Shown in pieces: positions 11,110 through 24,299 of a DNA stretch of 64,000 nt. A program made the translations under genes and the position numbers. Position 1 is the stretch's first letter. Every line of letters starts with the position of its first letter. This stretch comes from Closterium sp. Naga37s-1. Its lineage: Eukaryota > Streptophyta > Zygnematophyceae > Desmidiales > Closteriaceae. The notes under the pieces are model-generated. The model had not been told where the DNA came from, made no database searches, and saw nothing but the letters and a program-made list of their open reading frames with translations. The DNA is taken from assembly GCA_947471745.1 (NCBI GenBank), contig CANJKZ010001148.1, positions 1,375,001 to 1,439,000 on the forward strand, written 5' to 3'.

Positions 11110-14100
11110 TTTTCTCTTGACTATGTATGCATTGACTGTTAGTGCTGAGGGTGACTGTTACCTGTGCATTCCGCCCGACCTAGGTATAGAGGCTGCTGCT
11201 CTAGGTGCTAGTGAGTCTGCTCTCTCTGGTACTGCGCCTGCTGGGGCCTTGCACACCTTCACGCTTGACTCAGGTGCCTTGCACACCTTCACGCTTGACT
11301 CAGGTGCTTCCCGCGACAGTACCACAGTCACACCACTCCCTGCACCTGTTGCTGTCCGACTGGCTGACCCCTCAGGGGGCCCAGTTCTTGTCCGTTCCTC
11401 CACTGTTCTCCCGTGTCCGGCGGTTCCGTCCGGCTCACTCTCAGGTCTTCACCTCCCCTCGTTCTCTACGAACTTGGTGAGTACCGCTGCCCTCCAGGAT
11501 GCGATGGTCACTACCACCACTCCTGGGGGTCAGCGTGTTTCAATCTGCATGTGTACACGGACGGGCCGTCACCTGGCCACGTTCACCCGTCAGCCTGGGT
11601 CGAGTCTATACACACTGACTACTAAGCCTCCTCATGTAGCTGCGCCTGCGTCCGCGTCAGGTCAGCTAGCAGACCCCTGCTCGTGTCGCCTCCCGTCGCA
11701 CCAGACTCTCCTTTGGCACCACCGCCTTGGTCACCCCTCCCTGCTACGCCTCCGTGGCATGCACTCCCGCCTCCTTGTCTCTGGTCTTCCCAGGTCTCTG
11801 CCTCCCCTCCCACCCTCGCCTGCTCCTACCTGCCTTCCCTGTGTCGAGGGGCGGCAGCGCGCCGCTCCTCACTCCTCCTCATTTCCCCCGACGACTGCTC
11901 CCCTGCAGACTCTCCACATGGACGTGTGGGGCCCAGCCCGCGTCCGTGGACAGGGCCGCGAGCGATACTTTCTGCTGGTTGTTGACGACCACTCGCGTTA
12001 CACCACGGTCTTCCCCTTGCGCAGCAAGGGGGAGGTCCCTGATGTTTTGATCCCTTGGATCCGCGCTGTCCATCTCCAGCTTCGCGAGCGGTTCCGCGAG
12101 GACCTTCCTGTCCTGCGTCTGCACTCTGACAGAGGTGGTGAGTTTTCCTCCGACCTCTTGCGGGACTTTTGTCGTGGGGAGGGCATTCGCCAGTCGTTCA
12201 CGCTTCTGGCCTCTCCGCAGCAGAATGGGGTTGCTGAGCGCCGCTTTGGCTTAGTCATGGAGGTCGCTCGTACATCCTTGATCCATGCGGCTGCTCCCCA
12301 TTTTCAGTGGCCGTTTGCGGTCCTGTACGCTGCGCATCAGCTCAACCTCTGGCCCCATATCTCCTTGCCGGAGACCTCGCATACACTGCGTTGGACGGGG
12401 GAGGTTGGCGATGCGTCGGTGTTTCGGGTCTGGGGCTCTCGTGCCTTTGTCCACGATACCTCCGCGGACAAGCTCTCCTCCCGCGCCATTCCATGTGTCT
12501 TCCTTGGCTTTCCCCCTGACGTGCCTGGCTGGCAGTTTTACCACCCCACCACGCTTCGTGTCCTGCCCTCTCAGTACGTCACGTTTGACGAGTCGGTTCC
12601 CTTTTACCGTCTCTTCCCCTACCGTACTGCCCCTCTCCCCCCCCCCCCGCCGCTCTTCCTCGCTCCAGGTCCTCCTCCGGTAGACCCCCTCCCCCCTCAG
12701 GGTCCTGCTCCCTCAGGTGTGTCTCAGGTAGACCCTGTCGAGCCTGTCGAGGTCGCTGTCGACTCTGGTGCTGCTGGGGATGGTGCTGCTAGGGGTGCTG
12801 CGTCTGGGGGTGCTGAGCCTGAGCGTGCGGAGCCTGGGGGTGCTGAGCCTGGGGTTGCTGAGTCTGAGGGTGTGGAGCCTGGGGGTGCTGAGCCTGAGCG
12901 TGCGGAGCCTGGGAGTTCTGAGCCTGAGCGTGCGGAGCCTGGGGGTGCTGAGCCTGGAGGTACTTTGTCTGCTGGAGGTCCTACGGGTGCCTTGTCACGG
13001 CGGGAGCCTCTCTCTCCACCGCAGCTGCGCGAGTGGTTTGCTCGGCGCACCTGCCCTCGGAGTGGCGCTGCTCAAGCTGGGGGGCCTGCCGCTGGAGGCC
13101 CTGGAGCTAGAGGCACTGGAGCTGCTGGTCCTGGAGGTGCTGGAGCTGCTGGTCCCGGAGGTGCTAGTACTGGAGGTACTGGAGCTGCTGGAGCCGGTGG
13201 TACTGCAGGCGATGGAGCTGGAGACCTGGAGCTAGAGGCGCTGGAGCTGGAGGTACCGGAGGTGCTTGGGCTGCTGGTCCTGGAGGTGCTGGAGGTGTTG
13301 GAGCTGCTGGCCCCGGAGGTGCTCATACTGGAGGTACTGGAGCTGCTGGAGCTAGAGGTGCTGCAGGCGTTGGAGCTGGAGGCACTGGAGCTGGAGGTAG
13401 CGGAGGTGCTGGAGGTGCTGGAGCCGCTGGTCCCGGAGGTGCTCGTACTGGAGGTACTGGAGCTGCTGGAGCTGGTGGTGCTGCAGGCGTTGGTGCTGGA
13501 GACCCTGTAGCTGGAGACCCTGGAGCTGAGGGTGCTGGCCCTGGGGGTGCTGGTGATGTCGGTACTGGTTCTGGAGGCGTTGTGCGGACGCGACCGTACT
13601 TCGTTCCACTGCTTCACCAGGTTCTTGGTCTCCCGTCTCCTACTGGCCTTACTCCTCCCTTACTGTGTCCACCGACTGACCAATAACAGCGTCGGTTACA
13701 GCCAGCCTCCCTACTGCCTGCTCCTTCTCCTTACACTGAGCAGACAGGTGTTTAGGAGAGCGTCGTGAGCCTGCGTCTCATCCTGCGTCGCCTGTTTGCG
13801 CTGTTCGCCCTGGTCGTCGTGTTCCACGTCCGCGTCCTCCTCCTGTCCCACCCACGCACCAGATGGCACTTCGTCCTTCCTCTGTTCCACAGCGTGTCCC
13901 TCTGCCGTCTCCTCCTGCGTCCTCTCTTCCTGACGTTCCTGACCCTGAGTCCAACCTTGCTCGTGCTGCCAGTCCTACTGTCACACGTCTTCTCACCACT
14001 GTTGTCACTGACCCTTCGTTTGAGTCCACTGCTGCGTCTACCCTAGTTGCTGAGCTTGTTGACTTTGCTGCCGCCTGTCGTCTCGACTACACCGCTAGTC

Positions 14101-15831
14101 TTGTTGCTGAGTCTGAGTCTGACTGTCCTCCGTTCGTCGGGGGTGAGTATGCTCTTGGCACGGACGTCCTTGAGGACAGGCAGGAGGACTTTGAGTGTCT
14201 TGCAGCTGCTGTACCTCATCTCGTGGCCATGCTGCTTGCACCTGAGGGAGACCCGGATACACCAGACATCCCGACCCCGCGCTCTTACGCAGAGGCGATT
14301 AGGGGTCCCTACTCCTCTCAGTGGCAGACAGCCATGGACGCAGAGATGGCATCCTCGAAGTCCACAGGCACTTACGTCGACGCAGTTCCCCCTCCTGGGG
14401 CGAACATAGTCGATGGCATGTGGATTTTCAGGGTGAAGTGGCCGACGGGTTCAAAGCCTGCCTTCAAGGCGTGTTACGTTGCACGATGCTTTAGTCTGCG
14501 ACAGGAAGTTGACTTCTTCCATACCTTCTCCCCTACCCCGAAGATGACCACTCTTCGGGTGCTGCTGCACGTCGCCGCTCAGCGTGACTACGAGCTTCAC
14601 TGTCGTGACTTCAGCACAGCTACGAGCTGCACGAGGAGATCTGGCTGCGCCGCCCACCTGGCTTCACTGGGTCGTTTCCTGCAGGTACCCAGTGGAGCCT
14701 CCGGCGGCCAGTCTACGGTCTCCGCCAGGCGCCTCGCGAGTGGCACGACATTCTGAGTACAACGCTTGCGGCTCTTGGGTTTGCTCCTTCGACTGCTGAC
14801 CCGTCACTGTTTCTGTGCACCGACACTTCGCTGGCGTCGTTCTACATCCTCATGTACGTCGACGACTTGGTTTTTGCCACTGTTGACACTAGGCACTGGC
14901 CCTTGTGAAGTCGGAGCTGCAGAAGAGACACACGTGCACAGACCTAGGTGAGCTGCGCAGCTATCTTGGCTTGTAGATCACCCGGGACAGTGCACGGCGT
15001 ACCATTACCTTGACTCGGTCACACATGGTGCAGTAGGTCCTTCATCGCTTCCGCTTCCAGTACTCCTCGCCACACTCCACTCCTCTGCCTACTGGTCACT
15101 CGCTCTCAGCTCCACCTTCGGACGAGTCCGTAGAGCCGAGTGGCCCGTATCCAGAGCTTGTGGGCTGCCTCATGTACCTGATGACCTGCACTCGACCTGA
15201 CCTTGCCTACCCTCTTAGCATCCTGGCATGCTACGTTGCGCCCGGGAGACACCGACCAGAGCACTGGGAGGCCGCTAAGAGGGTGTTACGCTACTTGTGC
15301 AGTACGTCGGGCATGGGGCTCGTGCTTGGAGGACGGGGTCCAGTTGTCCTCACTGGACACGCAGACGCGTCTTGGGTTGACGATTTGGCTACGCAGCGGT
15401 CGTCACAGGGTTACACATTGAGCCTTGGCTCCGGCTCTGTTTCTTGGCGGTCTACCCGCTCGTCTTCTGTTCTCAGTTCCAGTTGTAAGGCTGAGATCTA
15501 CGCAGGGGCCATGGCTGCACAGGAGTTACGCTGGCTCACCTACCTGCTGATCGACTTGGGAGAGCCGCCTCGTTCTCCTCCACTTCTGTACGTCGACAAC
15601 AAGGCCATGATTGCCTTGTGTCAGGAGCACAGACTGGAGCACAGGACGAAGCACATCACTCTGCGTTACTTCCTTGCTCGAGAGTTGCAGCAGCGTGATC
15701 AGCTTCGTCTTGCTTACGTGGCCTCTCGGGCCAACCCTGCTGATATATTCACCAAGGCACTTCAGCCTTGTGATCATCAGCGTTTTTGTACTGTTTTAGG
15801 CCTTGTGCCTAGTTGGTCTCACTTCTTGACT
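11110..15831 (+). pseudogene. pol region of Copia B (PR-IN-RT-RNase H)
   Basis: The parts in order are as follows. The protease region has FTLDSGA near 11270-11310. The GAG-pre-integrase zinc motif (H...H...C...C) is near 11705-11850. The integrase core, about 11910-12480, has HMDVWGP, DRGGEF and QQNGVAERR. The Gly/Ala/Glu-rich spacer is about 12760-13600. The reverse transcriptase, about 14300-15050, has the YVDDLVFA box near 14855. RNase H, about 15250-15780, has HADASWVDD and KAEIYAGA. The spacer is an imperfect repeat whose alternative frames are also open. Confidence 0.87.
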
Positions 15832-16057
15832 TGCTTGTACTGTGATCTATATACATATACTTACATGCTTACACTTGCTAGGTTTTGATCACTGTACTGC
15901 TTGTTCTCCATTATATATCTCTTCATGTGAACTGGCCTTGTGGCCATTTTCTTGTGCTCAGAGTGTGTGGTGACTTCGTGATCCACCCTGAGCTTGCTTT
16001 GCTTTCCTTGACTGGTCTTGTGACCTCTTGTTCTCCCCCACTTTGCCTATGGGGGTG

Positions 16058-16189
16058 TGTCAAACTGTTATACTGTTTAAGTTGTATAGGCTGTAGTGGG
16101 GTAGCCCATAAGGGGTACAACCCAATTAGGGTTAGTACTTGTACCAACTTTGTTCCTATTTCATTCATTTCCCGTTCAGTATTCTGACT
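16058..16189 (+). repeat. 3' LTR of Copia B (132 bp)
   Basis: It has the same length as the 5' LTR and differs from it at about seven positions. It is preceded by the polypurine tract CTATGGGGGTG at 16047-16057 and followed by the TTTAT target duplication. Confidence 0.9.
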
Positions 16190-16379
16190 TTTATCTCAAC
16201 GGATTAAATACAATAATTCCGCACAACCCCCATATTTCCTTAGAGGTCAATCTTTAAATTACGTTGGTAAGTTTCGAGCACCCTCGTACACTTAAAAAAC
16301 AGGTTGGAAATTATTTATAGGCTATTAAAGCATCATATAATACAGCTAGTTTATCATTTTGAACAAGAATTCTCTTGAT

Positions 16380-17720
16380 CATTAATACATATCCAATACT
16401 GCAAGGATGTTGAACAAATTTGGTGCCATTCGCAGCATTTGATAGGAAGATATGGTGTTTCAAATAGTTGAACAGGGAAGAACTGTGCAAGGATAGGCGT
16501 CATTTTAAACAAGGCTTCATTAGATCATTCATTCATTTACTATATTGTAAGGTTGTTGAACATATTTGGTGACATTCGCAGCGTATGGTATGAAGATATG
16601 GTGTTTCAAATAGTTGAATGGGGAAGAACTGTGCAAGGATCGACCTGTGCGACACATGGTGCCGTCTCGACGTCCTTTTGTCATCTTAAACAAGGTTTCT
16701 CTTGATCAAATATTCATTTACTATATTGCAAGGATGGTGGATCGATTTGGTGTCATCGCAGAATCTGGTAGGAAGAATTGGTGTTTCAAGCAACAGAGTA
16801 GGGAAAACTGTGGAAGGATAGGCCAGTGCGACATGCGGTGCCGTCTCAACGTGTGTTTGCCCTTTTATACAAAGTTACTGCTTGATAATTCATGAGTTTA
16901 CTTTATTGCAAAAATGCTAGACAGATTAGGTGCCATTCACAACATATGGTGGGAACATCTGGTGTTTCCAACATATGAGTAGGGAAAACTGTGCAAGGAT
17001 AGGCCTATGCGACAATCGGTGTCGTATCGATGTCCGTTAGTCATGCTGAACAATGTTTCTCTTGATCGTTCATTCATTTACTATATTGCTATGGTGCTGG
17101 ACAGAGTTGGTGCCATTTGCAGCATCTCATAGGAAAATATGGTGTTTCAAACAATAGAGCAGGGAAAACTGCGCAAGGATAGGCATGTGCGACACGCGAT
17201 GTTGTATCGACGCCCGCTTATCATTTTAGACAAGGTTACCCTTGATCATTCAGGCAATTACTATATTGCAAGGACGATGGATAGGTTTGCTATCATTCGC
17301 ACCATATGGTAGGAAGGTATGGTGTTTCCAACAATCGAGCTGGGAAAACGTTTCAAGGATAGGCCTATGCAACACGTGGTGTCGTATGGACGTCTGTTTA
17401 TCAATTTAAACAATGTTTCCGTTGACCATTCATTCAATTACTATATTTCAAGGATGCTGGACAGATTTGGTGCTATCCGCGGCATCGCACAGGAAAATAT
17501 GGTATTTCAAACAATTGAGCAGGGAAAATTGCACAAGGATAGGCCTGTGCGACATGCGGTGCCGTATCGACGTCATTTGTCATTTTAAACAAGGTTGCTC
17601 TTGATCATTCAGGAATTTACTATATTGCAAGGATGCTAGACAGATTTGGTGCCATTCGCAGCATCTGGTAGAAAAATATGGTAAAGGATAGGCAGACAAT
17701 TAAGCAGAGTAAACCGTGCA
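16380..17720 (+). repeat. 180-bp tandem satellite-like repeat, about 7.5 copies
   Basis: The anchor motif CTATATTGCAAGGATG (with changes) recurs at about 16541, 16721, 16901, 17081, 17261, 17441 and 17620, so the period is almost exactly 180 bp. A shorter first unit begins near 16397. Each unit holds TTTGGTGCCATTCGCAGCAT, a GGTGTTTC block, GCAAGGATAGGC and TTGATCATTCATTCA. Copies differ by many substitutions. Short reading frames inside are not conserved between units. The length is close to one nucleosome repeat, as in many centromeric satellites. Confidence 0.88.
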
Positions 17721-17749
17721 AGGATAGGCTTGTTTTGTTGTGACTGGAG

Positions 17750-18010
17750 ACACCCACTCCAACACTGGTCGGCTGCTTAGAGAGTAATGAGGTACTTAGC
17801 GAGCACATCACGCATGGGGCTTGTGCTTGGTGGACGGCAGCCAGTCAAACTCACTGGACACACTGACACATCGTGGGCAGACGACGCCAAGCCTTTTTTG
17901 TCCTCCCTGGGCGACTGTTTTAGCCTTGGCGCATGAGCTTAAGCGTTCGTCGTTGGTTTCTCCGTTCAGTGCTGAGGGCATAGATCTATGCTCGTGGTAT
18001 GGCTGTTTAG
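17750..18010 (+). mobile_element. Copia RNase H remnant (fossil scrap)
   Basis: The DNA resembles the RNase H segment of the intact-looking Copia elements (compare 42290-42380): GGGCATGGGGCTCGTGCTTGG is recognisable at about 17810, followed by CTCACTGGACACRCTGAC and TGGGCAGACGACG. No LTR is attached and divergence is high, so it is an old, heavily decayed fragment. Confidence 0.65.
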
Positions 18011-19015
18011 CGACTTGAAGTTCAGACGCGATCAAGGCGTGATTTACGCAAACAGACTTTACAATGTTTGCGAAAGATTCGATTTGAGAACATTACTTGA
18101 TACTAGCTGATGTATCTAATAAGACATCATAAAATGTAAACAAAATCAGACGCCGTAAGCTCAAGTTGTATGAAATTCAGACAAATAAAATGTATACAAT
18201 ATCAGACAAATGCCTCAAAACAGGGCTGTATATAAGAACTTCTGACCATAAGTAAAAGATATTGAAAGAGCAAACCAATTGTTACAAGATGTCATTGTAC
18301 TACAATCGAGACTATACATTCACCAACACCTGCACATAGGGAGCGCGTCAGAATTACACACGGTTGGAAGTGACTCTCGCCATTCAAACTTCCAATCAGT
18401 AAGGGCGTGTCTCCTTTTTGCCCTCGACGGTTCAAACCGTGGACCGTCCGGCTTGCGAAAAGGTTACCTGCTTCGTACAAATTTGTAACCAATTTCGCAG
18501 AAGTACATGCGACATCGCCAACGGTTCGAACTGTCGCGTCACTTTCCCCTCCAAGGATCAGTTCACATTGTGAACATTCGGCAGTTCGAAATGCAAACGG
18601 ACGGAAGAACAGTGCTGAAACAAGATTGGCGCGCGAAAAAACAATCGAGTCGCACAGACAATTTTCTAGAGGTACGCGACGCCCGTTTGAACAAGGTTAC
18701 GATAGTACAGTACCTCTCGCGAGTCTACAGTACTTCGGCAGTTTGCGAAGTTGAGAAAAGTGACGTCTTTGCATTCGGACGGTCTGACGTTTCGAAATTT
18801 CAAAACGGACTGTCCAGTACCTGCTATTGGGACCGTCCGATTCGATACAAGTGGACAGTACTAAAAAACATGAGAAATAAAACAAGAGTCGACTAAATCG
18901 TCTTAGGGTTGCGGAGCTATGATTTGGAATATACCAAATTTCGATTTTTTTAGTTCATATCTATAACGACGATGTCTAGATTTCCAGTAAAGAATAAAGT
19001 TACCGATTACAAAAT
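18011..19015. other. Spacer left of the Gypsy element
   Basis: No gene was recognised. At 18420-18850 several copies of GACCGTCCG or its complement and of GGTTCGAAC-like motifs occur. I could not define repeat ends or a period. Confidence 0.45.
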
Positions 19016-19020
19016 AAAAC

Positions 19021-19205
19021 TGTAAGGAATTTTCCTAATTCCTTACTGAGGCACTCCGTACGCGTACAAGTCCAACTTTTCGGAGTTCAGGCTCGGTCCG
19101 CTGACCTCGCCTTCCGAACGTCCTCCGCGTCGCCTTCGGGTTTCCCAACCCCAAACCTACACCCCCTTCGCGCGACTCCGCGATCTCGGCCTAGCTAGCT
19201 TTGCT
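19021..19205 (+). repeat. 5' LTR of Gypsy C, first part
   Basis: It begins TGTAAGGAATTTTCC and matches the right LTR from 30983. Copia D is inserted after TTGCT (19201-19205), which is duplicated at 26479-26483. Confidence 0.92.
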
Positions 19206-19331
19206 TGTGAAGAAATGAGGAATGAAATGAACTAGGAAAGTGTTGAGTACAAATATGAAACCCTAGAAACTTGTACCCCTTAGTGTCTACCCCACTATAG
19301 CCTACACAGACTAAGTCATATATGTCTGACA
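19206..19331 (-). repeat. 3' LTR of Copia D (126 bp)
   Basis: Its plus-strand text starts TGTGAAGAAATGAGG and ends ATATATGTCTGACA. It is identical to 26353-26478. The polypurine tract lies directly inside (19332 on). Confidence 0.93.
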
Positions 19332-19565
19332 CACCCCCATAGGCAAACTGGGGGAGAACAAGGGGTCACAAGACCAGTCAAGCAAAGCAAAGCAAGCTCA
19401 GGGTGGATCACAACGTCACCACACATTCCGAGCACAAGTTCAAAGGCCACAAGGCCAGTTCACATGCAGGATTATAAATCAAGGTGAACAAGCAAGACAG
19501 TGATCGCAACCTAGCAAGGGTAAGCATGCAGGTGCAGGTATATATAGATCACAGTACAAGCAAAG

Positions 19566-22500
19566 TCAAGAGGTAAGCAAGTGAGGCAAGGTAGGCACGA
19601 GACCTAACATGGTACAGAACCGTTGATGATCACAAGGCTGAAGTGCCTTGGTAAAGATGTCAGCAGTGTTGGCCTGAGAGGCCACGTAAGCAAGGCGCAG
19701 CTGACCACGCTGCTGCAGCTCACGAGCAAGGAAGTAGCGAAGAGCAATGTGCTTCGTTCTGTGCTCTAGTCTGTGCTCCTGACACAAGGCCAGCATGGCC
19801 TTGTTGTCTATGTACAGAACTGGAGGAGAACGAGGCGGCTCTCCCAGGTCGGTCAGCAGGTAGGTGAGCCAGCGTAACTCCTGTGCAGCCATGGCCCCTG
19901 CGTAGATCTCGGCCTCACAGCTGGAGCTGAGAACAGAGGACGAGCGGGTAGACCGCCACGAAACAGAGCCGGAACCAAGGCTGAAGGTGTAACCCTGTGA
20001 CGACCGCTGAGTAGCCAGGTCGTCAGCCCAAGAAGCGTCTGCGTGACAAGTGAGAACAACTCGAGCCCGTCCTCCAAGCACGAGCCCCATGCCCGACGTA
20101 CTGCACAAGTAGCGCAACACCCTCTTAGCAGCATCCATGTGCTCCTTCCTGTGTCAGCCAGGAGCAACATAGCGTGCTAGGATGCTAAGAGGGTAGGCTA
20201 GGTCAGGTCGAGTGCAGGTCATCAGGTACATGAGGCAGCCCACAAGCTCTGGATACGGGCCACTCGGCTCTACGGACTCATCCGAAGGCAGAGCTGAGAG
20301 CGAGTGGCGCGTAGGCAGAGGAGTGGGCTGTGGCGAGGAGTACGTGAAGCGGAAGCGCTGAAGGACCTGCTGCACCATGTGTGACTGAGTCAAGGTAATG
20401 GTGCGCTGTGCTCTGTCCCGGGTGATCCGCAAGCCAAGATAGCTTGTCAGCTCACCCAGGTCTGTGCACGTGTGTCTCTTCTGCAGCTCCGACTTCACGT
20501 GGGCGAGTGCCTCAGTGTCAGCAGTAGCAAAGACCAGGTCGTCTACGTACACGAGAATGTAGAACGGCGGCAGAGTGGTGTCGGTGCGTAGAAACAGCGA
20601 CGGGTCAGCAGTAGAAGGAGCAAAGCCAAGAGCAGCAAGAGTCGTCCTCAGTGTGTCGTGCCACTCACGGGGTGCCTGGCGGAGACCGTAGACTGGCCGC
20701 CGGAGGCTCCACTGGGTGCCAGGAGGAAACGACCCAGTGAAGCCAGGTGGGCGGCGCAGCCAGATCTCGTCGTGCAGGCTGCCCTGTAGGAAAGCAGTGC
20801 TGAAGTCAAGAGAGTGAAGCTCGTAGTCACGCTGAGCGGCGACGTGCAGCAGAAGCCGAAGAGTGGTCATCTTCGGGGTAGGGGAGAAGATCTGGAGGAA
20901 GTCAACTCCCTCACGCTGACTGAAGCCTCGTGCAACGTAACGCGCCTTGAAGACAGGCGGAGAACCCGGCGGCCGCTTCACCCTGAAAATCCACATGCCA
21001 CTGACGATGTTCGCCCCAGGTGGGGGAACCTCGTCGACGTAGGTGCCTGTGGACTTCCAGGAAGCCATCTCTGCGTCCATGGCTGAGTGCCACTGAGAGG
21101 AGTAGGGACCCTCTATCGCCTCTGCGTAAGAGCGCGGGGTCGGGATGTCTGGTGCATCCGGGTCTCCCTCAGGGGCAATCAGCATGGACACGAGATGAGG
21201 TAAAGCAGCGGCAAAGCACTCAAACTCCTCCTGTCTGTCCTCAAGGACGTCCGTGCTAAGAGCACACGCACCCTCGACGGACGGAGGACAGACAGACTCA
21301 GACTCAGCAACAAGACTAGCATCGTAGTCAAGACGACAGTGAGCAGCAAAGTCGACAAGCTCAGCAACTAAGGCAGATGCAGCAGTGGACTCAAAGGAAG
21401 GGTCAGTGACAACAGTGGCCAGGAGACGCGTGACAGTAGGACTAGGAGCACGAAGGGAGTCAGACTCCGGGTCAGCAAGAGCAGGAAGAGAGGACGCAGG
21501 AGGAGACGGCAGAGGGACACGCTGTGGAGCAGTGGAAGGACGAAGCGCCATCTGGTGTGTGCCTGGGACAGCAGGAGGACGCTGACGTGGAACACGACGA
21601 CCAGTGCGAGCAGCACGAACAGGCGACGCACGACGTGACTCAGGCGACGCAGGACGAGACTCAGGCTCACGACGCTCCGTAAGACCTCCGGTCGGACCAG
21701 TGAAGGGAGAAGGACCAGGGAGTGGCGAGGCAGGCTGTAACTGTGACTGCGACTGGACAGGCAGAGGACACTCTAAAGAGGGAGTGGGACCAGGAGCAGG
21801 CGGGAGACCAAGAACCTGCTGAAGGAGCGGAACGAAGTACGGCCGCGGCCGCGCAGCACCTCCAGAACCAGCAGAGACACCACCAGCACCCTCAGCTCCA
21901 GGGTCTCCAGCTACAACTCCCGCAGCACCACCAGTAGCTCCAGCAGCTCCAGCACCTCCAGCTCCAACTCCCGCAGCAGCTCCAGTCCCAGTAGCTCCAG
22001 AAACTCCAGTACGAGCACCTCCAGGGCCAACGGCCCCAGCAGCTCCAGCACCAGCAGCGCCTCCAGTAGCTCCAGCACTGCCAGCACCTCCAGCAGCCTC
22101 AGCACCAGCAGTACCTCCAGCAGCTCCAGCACCAGCAGCACCTCCAGTAGCTCCAGCACCAGCAGCACCTCCAGTAGCTCCAGCGCCAGCAGCACCTCCA
22201 GCAGCTCCAGCACCTCCAGTAGTAGGCCCCCCAGCTCCAGGCGCACGGCTACAGCGCCGAGCGTTCCACTCACGAAGCTGCCGTGGAGAGAGGGGCTCCC
22301 GCCGCAACAAGACACTCGGAGGACCTCCAGTCTCAGCACCCCCAGACTCAGCAACCCCAGGCTCAGCACCCCCAGGCTCAGCACCCCCAGGCTCCGCACC
22401 CCCAGGCTCCGCACGCTCAGGCTCAGCACCCCCAGACCCAGCACCCGCCGGCTCAGCACCCCCAGACCCAGCACCCGCAGGCTCAGCACCCCTAGCAGCA

Positions 22501-24240
22501 CCAGAGTCAACAGCTACCTCGACAGGCTCGACTGCGTCTACCTGAGACACACCTGAGGGGGCAGGACCCTGAGGGGGGAGGGGGTCTACCTGGGGAGGAC
22601 CTGGCGTGAGGAAGAGCGGCAGGGGGGGGAGGGGGGCAGTGCGGTAGGGGAAGAGACAGTAGTAGGGAACCGACTCGTCAAACGTGACGTCCTGAGAGGA
22701 CAGAACACGGCGCAAGGTGGGGTGGTAGAACTGCCAACCAGGCGCGTCAGGGGGGAAGCCAAGGAAGGCGCAGGGAACAGCACGAGAGGACAGCTTGTCC
22801 GCAGACAAGTCGCGGACGAAAGCTCGAGATCCCCAGACACGGAACACAGACGCATCGCCAACCTTCCCCGTCCACCGCAGAGTGGGGGTGGTCTAAGGCA
22901 TGGAGACCCGGGGCTAGAGGTTGATCTGATGCGCCGCGTACTGAACCGCGAACGGCCACAGAAAGTGGGGAGCAGCCGCATGGATCATGGACGTGCGAGC
23001 GACATCCATGACCATGCCAATGCGGCGCTCAGCAATCCCATTTTGCTGTGGAGAGGCCGGGAGCGGGAACGTCTGGCAGATGCCCTCCGCCCGACAGAAG
23101 GCCCGCAGAAGGTCAGAGGAAAACTCACCACCTCTGTCGGAGTGCAGACGCACAACAGGAAAGTCTGAGCCGAAGCTCTTCCTGAGCTGGAGACGAGCAG
23201 CGCGGATCCAGTCGATCAACACCTCAGTGACCTCACCCTTGCGGCGCAAGGGGAAGACTGTGGTGTAACGCGAGTAGTCGTCAACGACCAGCAGGAAGTA
23301 ACGCTCGTGACCCTGTCCACGGACGCGGGCTGGGCCCCACACGTCCATGTGAAGAGTCTGCAGTGGGGCCTCTGTCGGAGGAAACTCGGAGGAGTGAGGA
23401 GCGGCGCCCTGCCGACCCTCGACGCAGGGAACGCAGGTAGGGGCAGGCCCCGGAGGAAGGGGAGGGAGGGACTCAGGAAGACCCGAGACCAGGACACGGG
23501 AGGCCATGCCTCGAAGACGAGGCAGGGAGGGGTGACCAAGGCGGTGGTGCCAAAGAAGAGTCTCGTGGGCCAGGAGGCGACACGAGCAGGGGGCAGACTC
23601 AGGGCCAGACCGGGACGCTGCAGCAAACACCTGACCCGACGCGGCTAGCTGACGAGGAGGAGACGCAGTGGTGAGGGTGTACAGGCTGGACCCTGGCCTA
23701 CGGGTGAACGTGGCCAGGTGACGACCCGTCCCAGCACACGTGCAGTGCGTCACACGCTGGTGGGCAGGGGTGAACTGGTGAACACCCCCATCCTGAAGAT
23801 CAGCACCCGCCACCAAGTTCGTAGAGAACGAGGGAAGGTGAAGACCAGTCAGCGAGCCGGACGGAACAGCAGGGCACGGGAGGACAGTGGAGGAACGGGC
23901 CACAACTGGTCCCCCAGAGGGGTCAGCCAGAGAGACTGCCACTGGCCGACTGAGCGGCGAGAGGGTGGTGCAGTCGCGAAAGAAGAAGCGGGAGGCACCC
24001 GAGTCAAGGGTGAAAGTGTGGAAGACCTGAGCCGACGCGGTACCTGAGAGAGCAGCCTCACCAGCACCTGGAGCAGCAGACTCACTAGCACCTAGAGCAG
24101 CAGCCTCACCAGCACCTGGAGCAGCAGACTCACTAGCACCTAGAGCAGCAGCCTCAATTCCCGGGTCGGGCGGAACACACAGGTAACAGTCACCCTCAGC
24201 ACTAATAGACACAGCATACATAGCAGCAAGGATAGTGTCA
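19566..24240 (-). pseudogene. pol region of Copia D (PR-IN-RT-RNase H)
   Basis: The protease has HTFTLDSGASR near 24020. The pre-integrase zinc motif is near 23560-23410. The integrase core, about 23360-22920, has HMDVWGP and HSDRGGEF. A Gly/Ala/Glu-rich spacer covers about 22480-21850. The reverse transcriptase, about 21130-20350, has YVDDLVFA near 20540. RNase H, about 20130-19566, has HADASWADD and CEAEIYAGA. The DNA is very close to the matching parts of Copia E. Confidence 0.9.
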
Positions 24241-24299
24241 TAGTCAAGATCAAAGATAGCAACCCCCGACCTAAGCAGATCACCCCAGCGAGGGATCTC

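Larger units (their letters stand above)
8915..16189 (+). mobile_element. Copia-type LTR retrotransposon B (fossil)
   Basis: This is a Copia element with 132-bp LTRs at both ends and a TTTAT target duplication (8910-8914 and 16190-16194). The order is LTR, primer site, GC-rich leader, gag, protease, integrase, reverse transcriptase, RNase H, polypurine tract, LTR. I count about seven differences between the LTRs (about 5%), which makes it the oldest of the dated elements here. It looks broken in several places. Confidence 0.93.

Noticed and set aside
18420-18860. Cluster of GACCGTCCG and GGTTCGAAC motifs as a possible small transposon
   Set aside because: I could not find matching ends, a target duplication or a constant period.
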